64,000 nt of DNA. Origin: Diphasiastrum complanatum (lineage: Eukaryota > Streptophyta > Lycopodiopsida > Lycopodiales > Lycopodiaceae). Made by a program: the position numbers and the translations under genes. Under the pieces are notes generated by a model. The model saw only the letters and a program-made list of their open reading frames with translations, was not told the origin of the DNA and ran no database searches. This document shows, in pieces, positions 22,657 to 33,300 of this stretch. The stretch is taken from assembly GCA_029204225.1 (NCBI GenBank), contig CM055099.1, forward strand, positions 64,479,614 to 64,543,613, in the 5' to 3' direction. Each line of letters begins with the position of its first letter. The stretch's first letter is position 1.

Positions 22657-23470
22657 ATAATTCATTTGCTGGTTTATCATTATCATTTTCAGTATCATCA
22701 TGTGACAAATCCACCAAACCAAATGAGTGTATCTCTAATTCTACCCAAATATCTCCTACAGCTTCGTTATTAATAAGCTGATCTTCAAAAGCTAATGGCG
22801 ATGGTGACAATGAGTGAGATCGAGAAGGTGTGTCATGTGTCGTCGATCCATCCAATGATGATGCATCATGCTCAACACCATCATTAGCTTGTGAAGCTTG
22901 CACATGATCATCCTCCAAAAATGTGTCAACGAATCCATCATCACGATCTTGTTCATGAGGTGCATCAGTTGGCAGCACCACATCCTCCCATGGCATCTCT
23001 ATCTTCCAAAATTCTTTTACTTCGATGAGTGACTTGAATCACATATCACCATCTGGGATTTGAAAAATTGGGATTGATTTAATCGATGTAAACATAAACA
23101 TTGAATCATAATTAGTATCCATAGCTACATTACAGTTGCTTGGGTATACATTTTTTGCATATTGAAAATCGATTGATTGACAACAAAAGAGCATAGACAT
23201 CTTGAAGACATAGAAGAAATATACCTGCTCACATTGTTGAGGAAAAACAAATGTATCGCTTTGATCTTGGTAGAGTCAATGGCAAAATAACCACTCTCAT
23301 CTTTCTTGACAATTGGTTGGGGACCATTGCAAATAACTTTGAACCATTTGACATCAAATATGAAAAAGCTGAATTGCCTAAATCCAACTTCGATGATGTC
23401 ATTGATTGTCCCACAACAATCAAGTTGAGAAGAGAGTAAATTGGTGTCCACCGTGCTTGATTGACTAGCG
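22652..23470 (-). pseudogene. CACTA transposon DUF4216 protein remnant
   Basis: The minus-strand frames read GTINDIIEVGFRQFSFFIFD, KWFKVI, SGYFAID and FVFPQQCEQVYF, a run matching the DUF4216 domain found at the C-terminus of plant CACTA transposase proteins. An acidic, Asp/His-rich tail follows (22652-22996), ending in a stop created at the LTR junction. The right end joins directly to gypsy RT sequence near 23470. Frameshifts separate the blocks. Confidence 0.65.
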
Positions 23471-23735
23471 AAAACCCCAAACGTGGTTGTGAAGGTGGTC
23501 TTCAATTTATCCTCTTCTGCTATGGCTATCTGATTATAGCCTGCGAAACAATCCATGAAAGAGTACTGGTCTCTTCTTGCCATTTCTTCTAGGACTTGGT
23601 CTATGAACGACAATGGGTAGTAGTCCTTCTTAGTTTATTTGTTCAACCTCTTATAATCCACACACATGCGAATGCGTGTGGAGTTTTTCTTGGTGCAAGG
23701 TACTATTGGCAAAATTTGCTGGGATGATCTGACGG
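23471..23735 (-). pseudogene. Ty3/gypsy reverse transcriptase N-terminal fragment
   Basis: The minus strand encodes RMCVDYKRLNK, a stop (near 23633), then PLSFIDQVLEEMARRDQYSF, DCFAGYNQIAIAEEDKLKTTF. These are the classic gypsy RT blocks up to the TTF..P.G..A region. It ends abruptly where CACTA sequence begins, before the YxDD motif. It belongs with the gag sequence to its right; the protease between them has been lost. Confidence 0.88.
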
Positions 23736-23836
23736 TTCATCCGAGGGCTAGGCTGTCACACTACTAAGGTTGGTGCTGCATTATTAGGTCCAGATAGTGC
23801 TAAGCATTGTGGGGGTGCTTGTTGGAATGTGAGTCT

Positions 23837-24880
23837 CTAATAACTTGTAATTTGGGAACCCCGTTGTTGCATCCTCCATTGGTATTGTCGTGCAACGGCT
23901 TGTATTCTCGGATTGTAGATACAAGTAGATGTATCATGGTTGTTGGTGCTGCAAAAGATGCAAAATCTTTGAGCTATCTGTCTGTTCTGTGGGCAGTTGT
24001 TTATTGTGTGATTTTGTTGGCATGTGGGACACCAAACATTATCACATTGGGGAAATTGATTGACAGTAGGCCCTTGCGGTGGGGTACTTTTCAATTCCTA
24101 TTCAAAATCTTTGGATAGCTTATCCATATGTGCCTGGTGGGTTTTGTTCATGATTTCAAGTTGCTGTAACAACAATTGTGTGACAACATTGGAAGAGGAT
24201 CCTTCTCCTTGGGATCTATGGCTTTGGTCAGTAACAATGGCTCACGAACGTTGGCACGTATTCTTCATCGGAGCCTTCGTCTTCTTCGCGGATGGCATCA
24301 TCCATAGCATCTCGCAAGGTAGCATAAGATTATGGAGGTCTAAGTTCACGCCTGATAGATTTCGGGAGGCCAGCTGTGAACCATATGAGCACGGCTTGGT
24401 CAGGTGCTAAGTGAGCAGGGCATTTAGTCTTAAGACGTTTGAGTCATTTGATGTAATCGCGTACCCTCTCCTCCTTTCTCATTTTGATCTTACTAAGCAA
24501 CAAGAATGTGCTTTCGAAGAATCTAGATGATTTGAATCTCTTAACAAATGAGTCCTTGAGTGATTCCCACTCGTTTCATTCATGACGCTCAAGGTTGAAA
24601 TACCACTCGCGAGGGGCATCAGTGAGGGTCATACTAAAGAGTTGGAGTTTTTCTTCTAGAGTTGTCTCTCCATAGACTTCACATGCTTCCTCATAAATCT
24701 GAAGGTAGCATGTTGGGTCAGTAGTACCATCATAACATGGCAGATCGAGTCTAGGAGCTCATCGATTATGTGAAATGGCTCCTGGTAATGGTACAACAAA
24801 GACTGACGGGTTGGGGATTCTTTGGGTACTGGTGCCTCAGGTGGTACTGGATTCTCTTGAGGCTGTGTATTCAAATGAAA
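23837..24880 (-). pseudogene. Ty3/gypsy gag remnant with a double zinc knuckle
   Basis: Read on the minus strand, gag begins near 24870 (PRLDLPCYDGTTDP-type block) and continues through REWYFNLERHE, WESLKDSFVKRF and EERVRDYIKRLKTKCP. It finishes with two cysteine-histidine knuckles at 23837-24094 (CPTCQQNHTINNC and CIFCSTNNHDTSTC). Several stops and frame changes show it is dead. It precedes the RT fragment in the expected gag-pol order. Confidence 0.8.
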
Positions 24881-24946
24881 TTCTCTCTACTTCCAAAGAA
24901 GGAAATTTGTATATACAGAGTTACGATTTTTCACTTTCTGTTAGTG

Positions 24947-25063
24947 TGTAGATCCAAAATGCTTCTTGGTTTCCAAGAGGAGGCTCGAACCTGGGACCAA
25001 AGAAACTTTGGATGCCAAGCTAACCAATTGAGCCAACCCCGTTTTTTTTGTAGATCCAAAATG
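24947..25063 (-). mobile_element. tRNA-like mini-retroposon (SINE-like) with a 15-bp target duplication
   Basis: The insert 24962-25048 is flanked by identical 15-base direct repeats TGTAGATCCAAAATG (24947-24961 and 25049-25063). On the minus strand it carries a pol III box A-like region (TGGCTCAATTGGTTAGC) and box B (GGTTCGAGCC) spaced as in a tRNA. The anticodon-arm region folds as CCAAAG-TTT-CTTTGG, and the 3' end is a perfect stem-loop CTTGG-AAA-CCAAG plus AAG. There is no poly-A tail on the 3' side; a run of seven A precedes the tRNA-like head. The acceptor-stem halves do not pair, so it is not a functional tRNA gene. Confidence 0.8.
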
Positions 25064-25549
25064 GCAAGAGATAGCTACAAAGCTTTGGTTCTTCATCAAA
25101 AAATATGAGAAGAGCTACACATATTTATGGAGTCTGAGGAGGTAGCTCGAGGTAAAACCACATCCATCCACCTTTTAATGACATCTAAAGTGAAAACTAG
25201 AGTTTATGTGACATTTGTCACATCTCATGCATGAATTTCTACCTACTTTTACCAAGTGTCCTAGTTCTAACTAAAAATGTACAAGTCATTATGCATGTGT
25301 CCATTTCACTTTGTGCATGCCTTGCATGTCACTATGGATCACTTACAATTAATGCATGTGAAATGCCACGAGTTTCTACTAGCATATTTTTGCTAATTCT
25401 AAGTCTACAATCTATATGCAAGTTGTAATCATCAAACTAGATATGACATATCCATATAGCTCGAGTTCTATCTAGGCCAAACTTGGCATTTGCATTTATG
25501 GAACAACATACTTGCATAGTACAATGTTTGTAGCAAGCCTAAAGTCAAG

Positions 25550-26330
25550 ATGAATTATTTTTCCATTTCAACAGTTATTACGGGCCAGATATCAGTCAGT
25601 CGCGACATTGTCTTTCTTGAAGACAAGTATCACGATTTCAAGCAGAAGCAGCCAATGCAAGAGCATGTCATAGCAGCTCCATCCTCCATCGACAGGCAAC
25701 GACCTACGACTGCTCAGACAATGGAGTTCATCCCTACGGCTCCACTTACCGTCGATGGGCCTAGACCCACGATTATTCAATCACAAGATGCTATGATCCC
25801 AGTCATTCACCAAGGAGAATCGTCCACTCAAGCACCTATAGTTAGAAGGTCTGCAAGACAACGACAATAACCTGATCGTTTCACCCCTCAGGCGTTTATC
25901 AGTCATGATGAACCTGCCACTGTTGCAGAAGCACTGTCAATGTCCGATACAGACAAATGGAAAGCTGCTATGAATGCTGAGTATCAGTCTCTAATGAAAA
26001 ACAAGACCTGGAGTCTTGTCAATTCTCCTACAGGTGTAAAACCAATTGACTCCAAGTGGATCTTCAAGCTAAAGCTTAAACCAGATGGATCAATATCCAA
26101 ATGGAAAGCTAGACTGGTGGTTAAAGGATTTGAACAAGTATATGGGATAGACTACACTGAGACCTTTAGTTCAGTGGTAAAGCATCAATCTATTCATACC
26201 TTATTGGCTATAGTTGTTGCAGAAGATCTGGACATTCACCATATGGACGTCCAGACGGCATTCCTACACGGATATATACAAAAAAATGTGTTCATCTATC
26301 AACCAAAAGGTTACGTCCTTCAAGGCAAGG
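25550..26330 (+). pseudogene. Ty1/copia polyprotein: end of integrase region and N-terminal reverse transcriptase
   Basis: The frame starts near SVSRDIVFLEDK (end of the copia integrase region), then a linker with one stop (25868). It then gives the RT start: KWKAAMNAEYQSLMKNKTWSL, GVKPIDSKWIFKLK, KARLVVKGFEQVYGIDYTETF, HHMDVQTAFLHGYI. These are hallmark copia RVT_2 blocks. The catalytic YVDDM segment and everything to mid-RNase H are deleted; the frame degenerates after about 26330. Confidence 0.9.
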
Positions 26331-26369
26331 AGGAGGCTGAGGAGGCTGCTGCAGGATCTACTATTCCCA

Positions 26370-26674
26370 CAAATCGGTCCAACAATACTCCAGTGCGACA
26401 ATCAAAGCTGCACAACTCTATCTCTGAACCCACGTACTCCAATGCGACAATCAGAACTGCATAGCTCTATCTCTGAACCCACGTACTCATGCTAGAACTA
26501 AACACAAAGAAGTTCAGTTCCATTTTCTTAGAGAAAAAAATTCAGAACCTAGATGTTGAACTAAGTTACTGTCATACAGACAATATGTTGGCTAATATTT
26601 TGACAAAGCCATTGTCTAGAGATAAACATTCTACCCTAGTAGAGCAAAGAGAGAATAGTCCAAGTTGTTCATAG
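26370..26674 (+). pseudogene. Ty1/copia RNase H C-terminal remnant with an internal duplication
   Basis: CDNQSC..LSLNP is the copia RNase H block. It appears twice because about 60 bp (tgcgacaatcaaagctgcac... cccacgtactc) are tandemly duplicated. The end FHFL/EKKIQNLDVELSYCHTDNMLANILTKPLSRDKH is the typical C-terminus of copia pol. The frame is broken by stops. It belongs to the RT fragment just upstream. Confidence 0.85.
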
Positions 26675-27360
26675 AGTTAGTACAGATTACACGTTAAAGA
26701 AGCTGAAAAATACCCCTTGTGCAACAAAGTGAATCAACAAAGCTGGATAAAGAGAAGTGGATCCTCATCAAGAACCTTTGAAATCAGTGCCAGTGAAGGG
26801 AATTCCATTTTCCAATTATCTAAACAGTTCTAAATCCTTCACTATTCAGCCAAGTGCAACAACAAAAGTCACTATAGGAGACAAATTCCTCGATATCTCT
26901 TCCTAGATTGTGAGTCTATTGAGGGTTGGAATGGACTCAAAGGGACAGCAAGGATCATGTTTGACACTCACCTTTTCTATTTCATTTTGGATGGAAATCA
27001 TATGATCTTTTTCAAACTTATTCTGATAAGATCGTGTTCTTCTTTGAGACAACAAAGTTTCACGTGTCCCCACAAGCATGCAATGTGGATTCCAAAATGT
27101 TGTTCCTGAAATCGTGCAATTCAAGATTGGTAAACCGTACTGTTGCTGCAATTGGTTCTCTGGTAAACAATACCCAAAAAAGATCATGCGCAAATACTTT
27201 GCTTATTTGCCACATTGAATTAGCTTAAGAAGAAATTCATCGTTGCAATGAGAATACAAGACATTTTACCACTTAACCAACTGTGATTCACATTTTGCAA
27301 TGCATAACAACCTTACTTTGGGCTGAGCAGTATTTTAAAGAAAAAGCTGAGAATGAACTC
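26675..27360. other. Spacer between the copia relic and the Rossmann-protein gene
   Basis: No gene is recognised. The left part may contain the 3' LTR of the copia relic, but no boundary could be fixed. The right part is the 3' flank of the minus-strand gene ending at 27361. Confidence 0.35.
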
Positions 27361-30300
27361 TTAAGAGGGTATGGAGCTGAAAAATTCTCGAAAGGATTTT
27401 TTGGGGGCATCTGGTCGTTCTATTATCTCAACCACCTTGTAAGAGGCCTCTGGATGCAATAACGATTCCACAGCAACTTGAGCCACAAGATCTCGAGATA
27501 TGGAACCCTCAAACAAAGTGTCCTGCCAAAATGAAATCAAAATATCAGAAATGACCAATAGTCTTTCTTCTAAGGAAAGAGGTGATTTTTGCCAGAAAAT
27601 GGTTTTGATTCTGCTAACAGACAACCATTTCACATAATAGAAATCATGCCCAGGAAAGAATCACACTGGTCTTTTGTTAGATTACGGGGCTTTGACATCA
27701 AGATGAGCTTGTTTGTTCATCATACTTCATGCCAACCTTCAGCCACAACTAATGTTTTCAACATTAATAAGATCCCACAGAGCATTAGTAAGAACTGAAG
27801 GTCACAATTCAAAAATTCTTGCTTCAAAGAAAGATATTGCATGGATCAATATAACGTCTTTGACGAAAAGGTCACGGAAATAAAGCTTTTCCTACTCTCA
27901 CCTCAGGTGAAACAACGAGATTGCCTGCAGGAGGGTCATTCTTCAGTCCTCCAGGCCTGATGATGGTATAGTTTATGCCTGATCTGCGGATATAATTCTC
28001 TGCTTGAAGTTTTGCAATGAGAGTGAGGCCCAAGACATTGAGCACTATATAAGCAGGATTAAAGACCTGCCCTACAGCAGCACCATTCACCAAAATAGAA
28101 CTTACAAGTATGAACCTTTTCACACCATTTTTCCTGCTTGCATCTACTAGATGGACTGTTCCCAAGTTGTCAACCTATATCATTGCCAAACTTGTCAGAC
28201 ATTCTATTGCATCTTCTAGATGAGTTAAGTACAGCAAAAATATCAAAATTAGCTCCATTCAACTTTTACCATGCATTGAGATGAATACCCTTTTTGCAGT
28301 AGAAAAACCTTCTGAGCCTGGAGGAAAATGCAGACCTTCAAATTTAACTCACCTTCCATGGTGCTAAAAGATCAAATGATCGTCTGTAGCCAGTAGCACA
28401 AATGATGGCATCAACATTCCCAATGGCTCTAGCCAAACGGTCTGGATCCTCTGTCACATCTGCTAATACCTAGCATAAAACAGAATTGAATAAGGATAAC
28501 GCAGAAACCTCATTGGCTTAAGCAACTCCTTCTGAAGGTTCGAAGTCTAAGCTCTAGAGTTCATGATTTGTTTTTAGAAAAACAAAGAATGGAAAACTTA
28601 CGAACTCAACATCATCATTTTTTGGGATTGAATTCCTGGCTCTGTCAATATCTAGTACACCAGCACGAACTTTAAAGCCTTTTGACAGTAACTCCTTAAC
28701 AATTCGCTTTCCAGTGTTGCCATTTGCCCCAGCCACAAAAATTGTGCCCCTTTCTGCTTCAGAGATTTTGTTATCAGCTTCCTCCACCTTTGACTCCAAT
28801 ATGCTAAAGCTTCTAAATGTCTAGCAAATTGGAGCATTTCGTTATCAGAGTGTCATTAGCATTGTACGCAGAGAAGGATACACAAGAGTATCAGCTTTAA
28901 CATCAACCACTAACCCTGTTGCCTTAAGGCAAGATAAGCGCACAATGGGTTGAATGAAAAGCTGAAACTGAGCTAGCCAATAAAGAGAGATAATCTTTCC
29001 AAACAAATCTCTTCAAAACAAATAACAAGCAGATTGCAAGTTGAAAATGCAGATCACTACCAATGTTTCAAGTCAAACCAGAGAATTCAACCGTTTCACT
29101 CAGGAAAGAATTGGACCTCTCAGGTTCGCCATGACAAATCGTTTGTTCGTTTTATTTCTAGCCGTCTACTAAAACAAAAAAAAAAAAGTGTTGTCCTAGT
29201 TTTTAGGGTGCAATCAGCTGGAAATCGATTATCAAGTCATGTCTCCTTATTCTTGTCCTGAGTCCTTAGTTCATACTGTTGATTCCTAAACAGATTTGAG
29301 TCCTTAGTGGCCACTGGCTTGAAGGCTTCAAAGTTCCATCATCAATTCAAAGCAATGTTATAGCTAGTAGTAAGAAGATTGAAATTAGAAGAGCTCTTCC
29401 AGTTTTGAAAATACTTTGTAGTAGGTCTAAGGTTACAGCTTACAAATTACTGATTGTACAAAAACCTTATGCATGTTTCTAGGCATGTTTTAGCTGCTGT
29501 TGGGTAGAACGACGTGTGTATAGCATCAGGGTAGAGCTACAGTAAGCATGTATGTGAGAAAAGCTTGAAAACTGCCAAAGAATGAGATTTCAAATAATTA
29601 GAAGTTTCTTATGCAACATGAATTTGATGCAGTTCAGGCCTGAAATGGCAAAAATATGAGGCTATAGGCAGGTTCTTCCACTCTTTTTGAAAAGTTTGTG
29701 TGTACTGATTGCTTAAAAAACCTTATGTAAATTGACATGTGCTGTAGGACAACAAATTCATAGATTCTTGATGATTGCTAGGCAGCCAGAACCCTCCAAG
29801 TAGCCTTTGTGGACCTTTCATAGTGTTTTTGGACCTCATACTTCTCAAAAAATCTAATTTCTTGTTTGTTGGTCCAGCCTCCTGCATCATTGGTTACTCC
29901 TGGCTTGAATCACACTTCTAACAGGTCAATCCTCCCCTTTGAAGTCATTGCTAGTGGCTAAATCCCTGTACATGAGTGTTTGCTTTTCGTTATTCACAAA
30001 AAAAGGAAATTTGCTTGCATGAGCTAGAACGTTCATTTTCTCTCTACAGGCTCATGGTAGTGGACGCAAGTCCCTGTCTAATACTTGCCAACCTTAAATG
30101 AAGCTCCTTGAGCTATTGTAGGAATTCTCTGAACCAGAGCATGTGTTGCATAGTGATTTCAAACAACATGATAGCTTTACTATAAAACATTTCTCAGGCC
30201 TGTTGGACAACTGTCCAAGAAGTTAGAACCATGAATGATTCTTGATGTTCTTTTTAAAATTGCTGTACATATCGAAACTGTATTGTTTTTTCCCAGCAAT

Positions 30301-33300
30301 TTTTGGAGAAATATAGCTAAAAATAGTAAAATAGTAAAGTTGGGTAGATTCTTGTTAACTTAACACTATGTTGGTTTTTACAAAATAAACGGAGAAACAA
30401 ATTTGCTAAATATATTGTTGTATCGAGATTCACTGTAGTGTTCGGCCATTTTACTGTAAACTTTAAAGCTAGAAGTCATTTTTTCCACATTCGGTTTATA
30501 GCTATAAGTACCGGTTATCTCTATTGTTGAATCGTATCGATTTTTTACCTGCACTTTATGCTATGTAGTATGGTCAACACTCAGGAGTGAAAACTCCCCA
30601 ATCGTATCAATTGTTTACCCACATTTTATGCTATGGTCAACACTCAGGAGTAAAAACTCTAGTGAACTGCTACTTCAATAGATGCAGTAGACTCTACTAG
30701 AGTTGCAGACTCAATTTAAGATGTGGGATTTGAAAATCTGATGATTTTATCTGCAATCCCCAATCGTTGTCCACCAATAACTTGTCTTGTCAACAGAAAA
30801 AAAATTCAAGCAAGGGCAAGGACAAGAAATAAATTAATAATTGTCGAAGGTTGGTTAATTTTGTAGTCTAACTACGTTAAATGTCGAAGAATAAGAATTT
30901 TGCATTGGTAGTTACCTTATCCTATCACACATGCTAACTATCAGAGTTACACTTTGTTTTTTGTGTACATAGCTGACCTCTTGTTAAGTGTACATCAGAC
31001 TCTAGATATCTAGGAATCAACAACTTGTGGGGATATGTTATCTATTTTGTCCAGATTTTTTTATACTTAGACAGTACAATATATGAAATATTTTTATTAA
31101 GCATCGACTTGAGTATCACTGGATTGTGTTATTGGTGTTGGGGATGCAATCCGGATTGCTGAAACATGCTTAGGTACCACAGTAAAATCAACAAGCCAAT
31201 AGTGCATAACCCCTTAATTCTGGAAACCTTGGATTTCTGAGCCATGTTTCTTGTTGCATCAAAAAATTTATCCAGAAAATTTCTTCAGTCCTTTTGCCGA
31301 AACCAGCTCACATCATTGAATTTGTATCTGGTGTAAAGATAGATTTTCCTCCTGCCATTACTACTACTTAAAGGGAGCTTATTTACTGTCTATTTGGTTT
31401 TTGCTTTAGCGGATCGTGATCCTTTGCAACTATCGTACATATAGTATCCTTTTCGCAATCTCATACTATAAGATTCTCAGTTGTATTTGACTAGATCAGA
31501 GTGGGATTATAAGAGCTTCATGAGACTTGGAAGGGACAAGCATTATATTGAGGTATCCTAAGGTGTTGTTCAAGCCCGCTCTTTCTCAAACATTTGCAGA
31601 TGTATTTCTTAAAGCACTAGTGGTTGAGAGATGTTTCCAACGAATTTTCACATATAAAGCAATAGTAGTGTAATGGGTACCGTGAGACTTCTTGTTAACA
31701 TTGTTGCCTACTGTATTACACATGAAACCAAGTTGCCAACGAAATTCACTAATTTTTGAAAACCAGGCCCTGAGTTACTGTTTTAACCCCTACAACACTT
31801 TGTGAATTCAATAGACCCAATGTTCAAATTTTGGATTGATAAATCTTTTGGGTTTCTTCGTATAAATTCTTTTTGAACGTATCCACTTAAGCAAGCAATT
31901 TGTATATGATCTTCGAAGAATAGTCTGAATTGGTTCAGATTTAGAGTTTGCCTGAGAGAAAGTTATGACGAAAAAATTCAAATTGCTACACAAATGTCTT
32001 ACTAAAAGGTAGGTGCTCAAAAGTCTAGCCAAGTGTAGATCAACCTCCAAGTGCCCTAAAAAGTGCTTTAATACCATGTTATGAACTTTATGGCAAATTT
32101 AGCAACATAGTAAGCACAAATAGACCATTAAAGACGCGGCAGATAGCATCCTCCAACTACAATACTAAGAAAACATGAACTAATGCCAATACTGGACATG
32201 AAGTTTGTAATTCCTCAAAGAAAAATAGGATATTTTTCAATTCATCACTCACCTCACTTGCCATTAGAAATTGAAAAGCATAAACGCACCACATAAAATA
32301 GAAAGAATTAGCACAAACTACTTAGCCACAACTTAGACCAAGATCTAAAAATGAGAACTATAATTATGATTTGACTGGGAAGTAGTTAAAGCTGCACTCA
32401 TTACAAGGTTTAAACCATAGTTGCACAGAATCGCGTTTCTGGGAGGAGACGTTTCGGAAACCGCGTTTTTGAGAAACGCGTTTCTCCTCCCAGAATCGCA
32501 AAAAAAAAAAAAAAAAAGCGTTTTTGAGAAACGCGTTTCTCCTCCCATAATCGCAAAAAAAAAAATAAATAAATACATTTTTTTTTTTTTTTTTTTTTGG
32601 AAAAATAGCTTATGGCTGAAATTTCTTTAGGGGATCAATGGTCAAACGAGCATTTTGCCTCTCAAAAGTGCAGTAGATGGGGCACAAACAGATCTTATTG
32701 TCAATAGCTATTTGGTTGTTATTTGCTCTGGTTTTCAATAAATGCTCAAGGGGTTCGGGGGGCGGTAGCCCCCCCGGTGGGGGGTTTGGGGAAAACACAC
32801 TTACTGGGACCATCTGTGATCGTAACAGACATGCTAGAGGTTAGTTTTGAATTTTTATCCTTCACAGAACCCAACATGGATTAATGCACCTGAACTGGAC
32901 CATCCTGCACCCGAAACAGTCGGCAAATTACACAGTAATTATGCTCTTAATTAGAGCTTTCATCTGATACCCATATTGCCCAAAAAAAAAAACCCATTTT
33001 TTTTTTTTAAAAAAAAGTTTCTGGAATTTTTTCAAAAATTTCCGAAACGAGTTTCAGAATCGCGTTTCTGAACGCGATTCTGAAACGCGTTTCAGAAACG
33101 CAGTGCAACTATGGTTTAAACCCAAAAAAATCTTGGACAATCCTTTCCTACTATTTTGTGCCAGATTTGAAGATTGAAACAAAGTACTCAATGTAGGGGC
33201 GGCTTGGAGAGTGAGCAAAGAAATATCACCTTGCCGATACCACACAAATATTTCGATCGAGAGACAACCGTGATAGATGGAGGTTCAGGAGTCAATCTTA

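Noticed and set aside
24962-25048. Functional tRNA gene on the minus strand
   Set aside because: Box A and box B are present, but the two acceptor-stem halves do not pair, the anticodon arm is a three-base-loop hairpin, and the sequence is flanked by a target duplication.
28652-28837. Alternative start (ATG at 28837) for the Rossmann-protein gene
   Set aside because: That ATG is out of frame with the GxxGxxG domain and lies in the polypyrimidine/acceptor region of intron 1.
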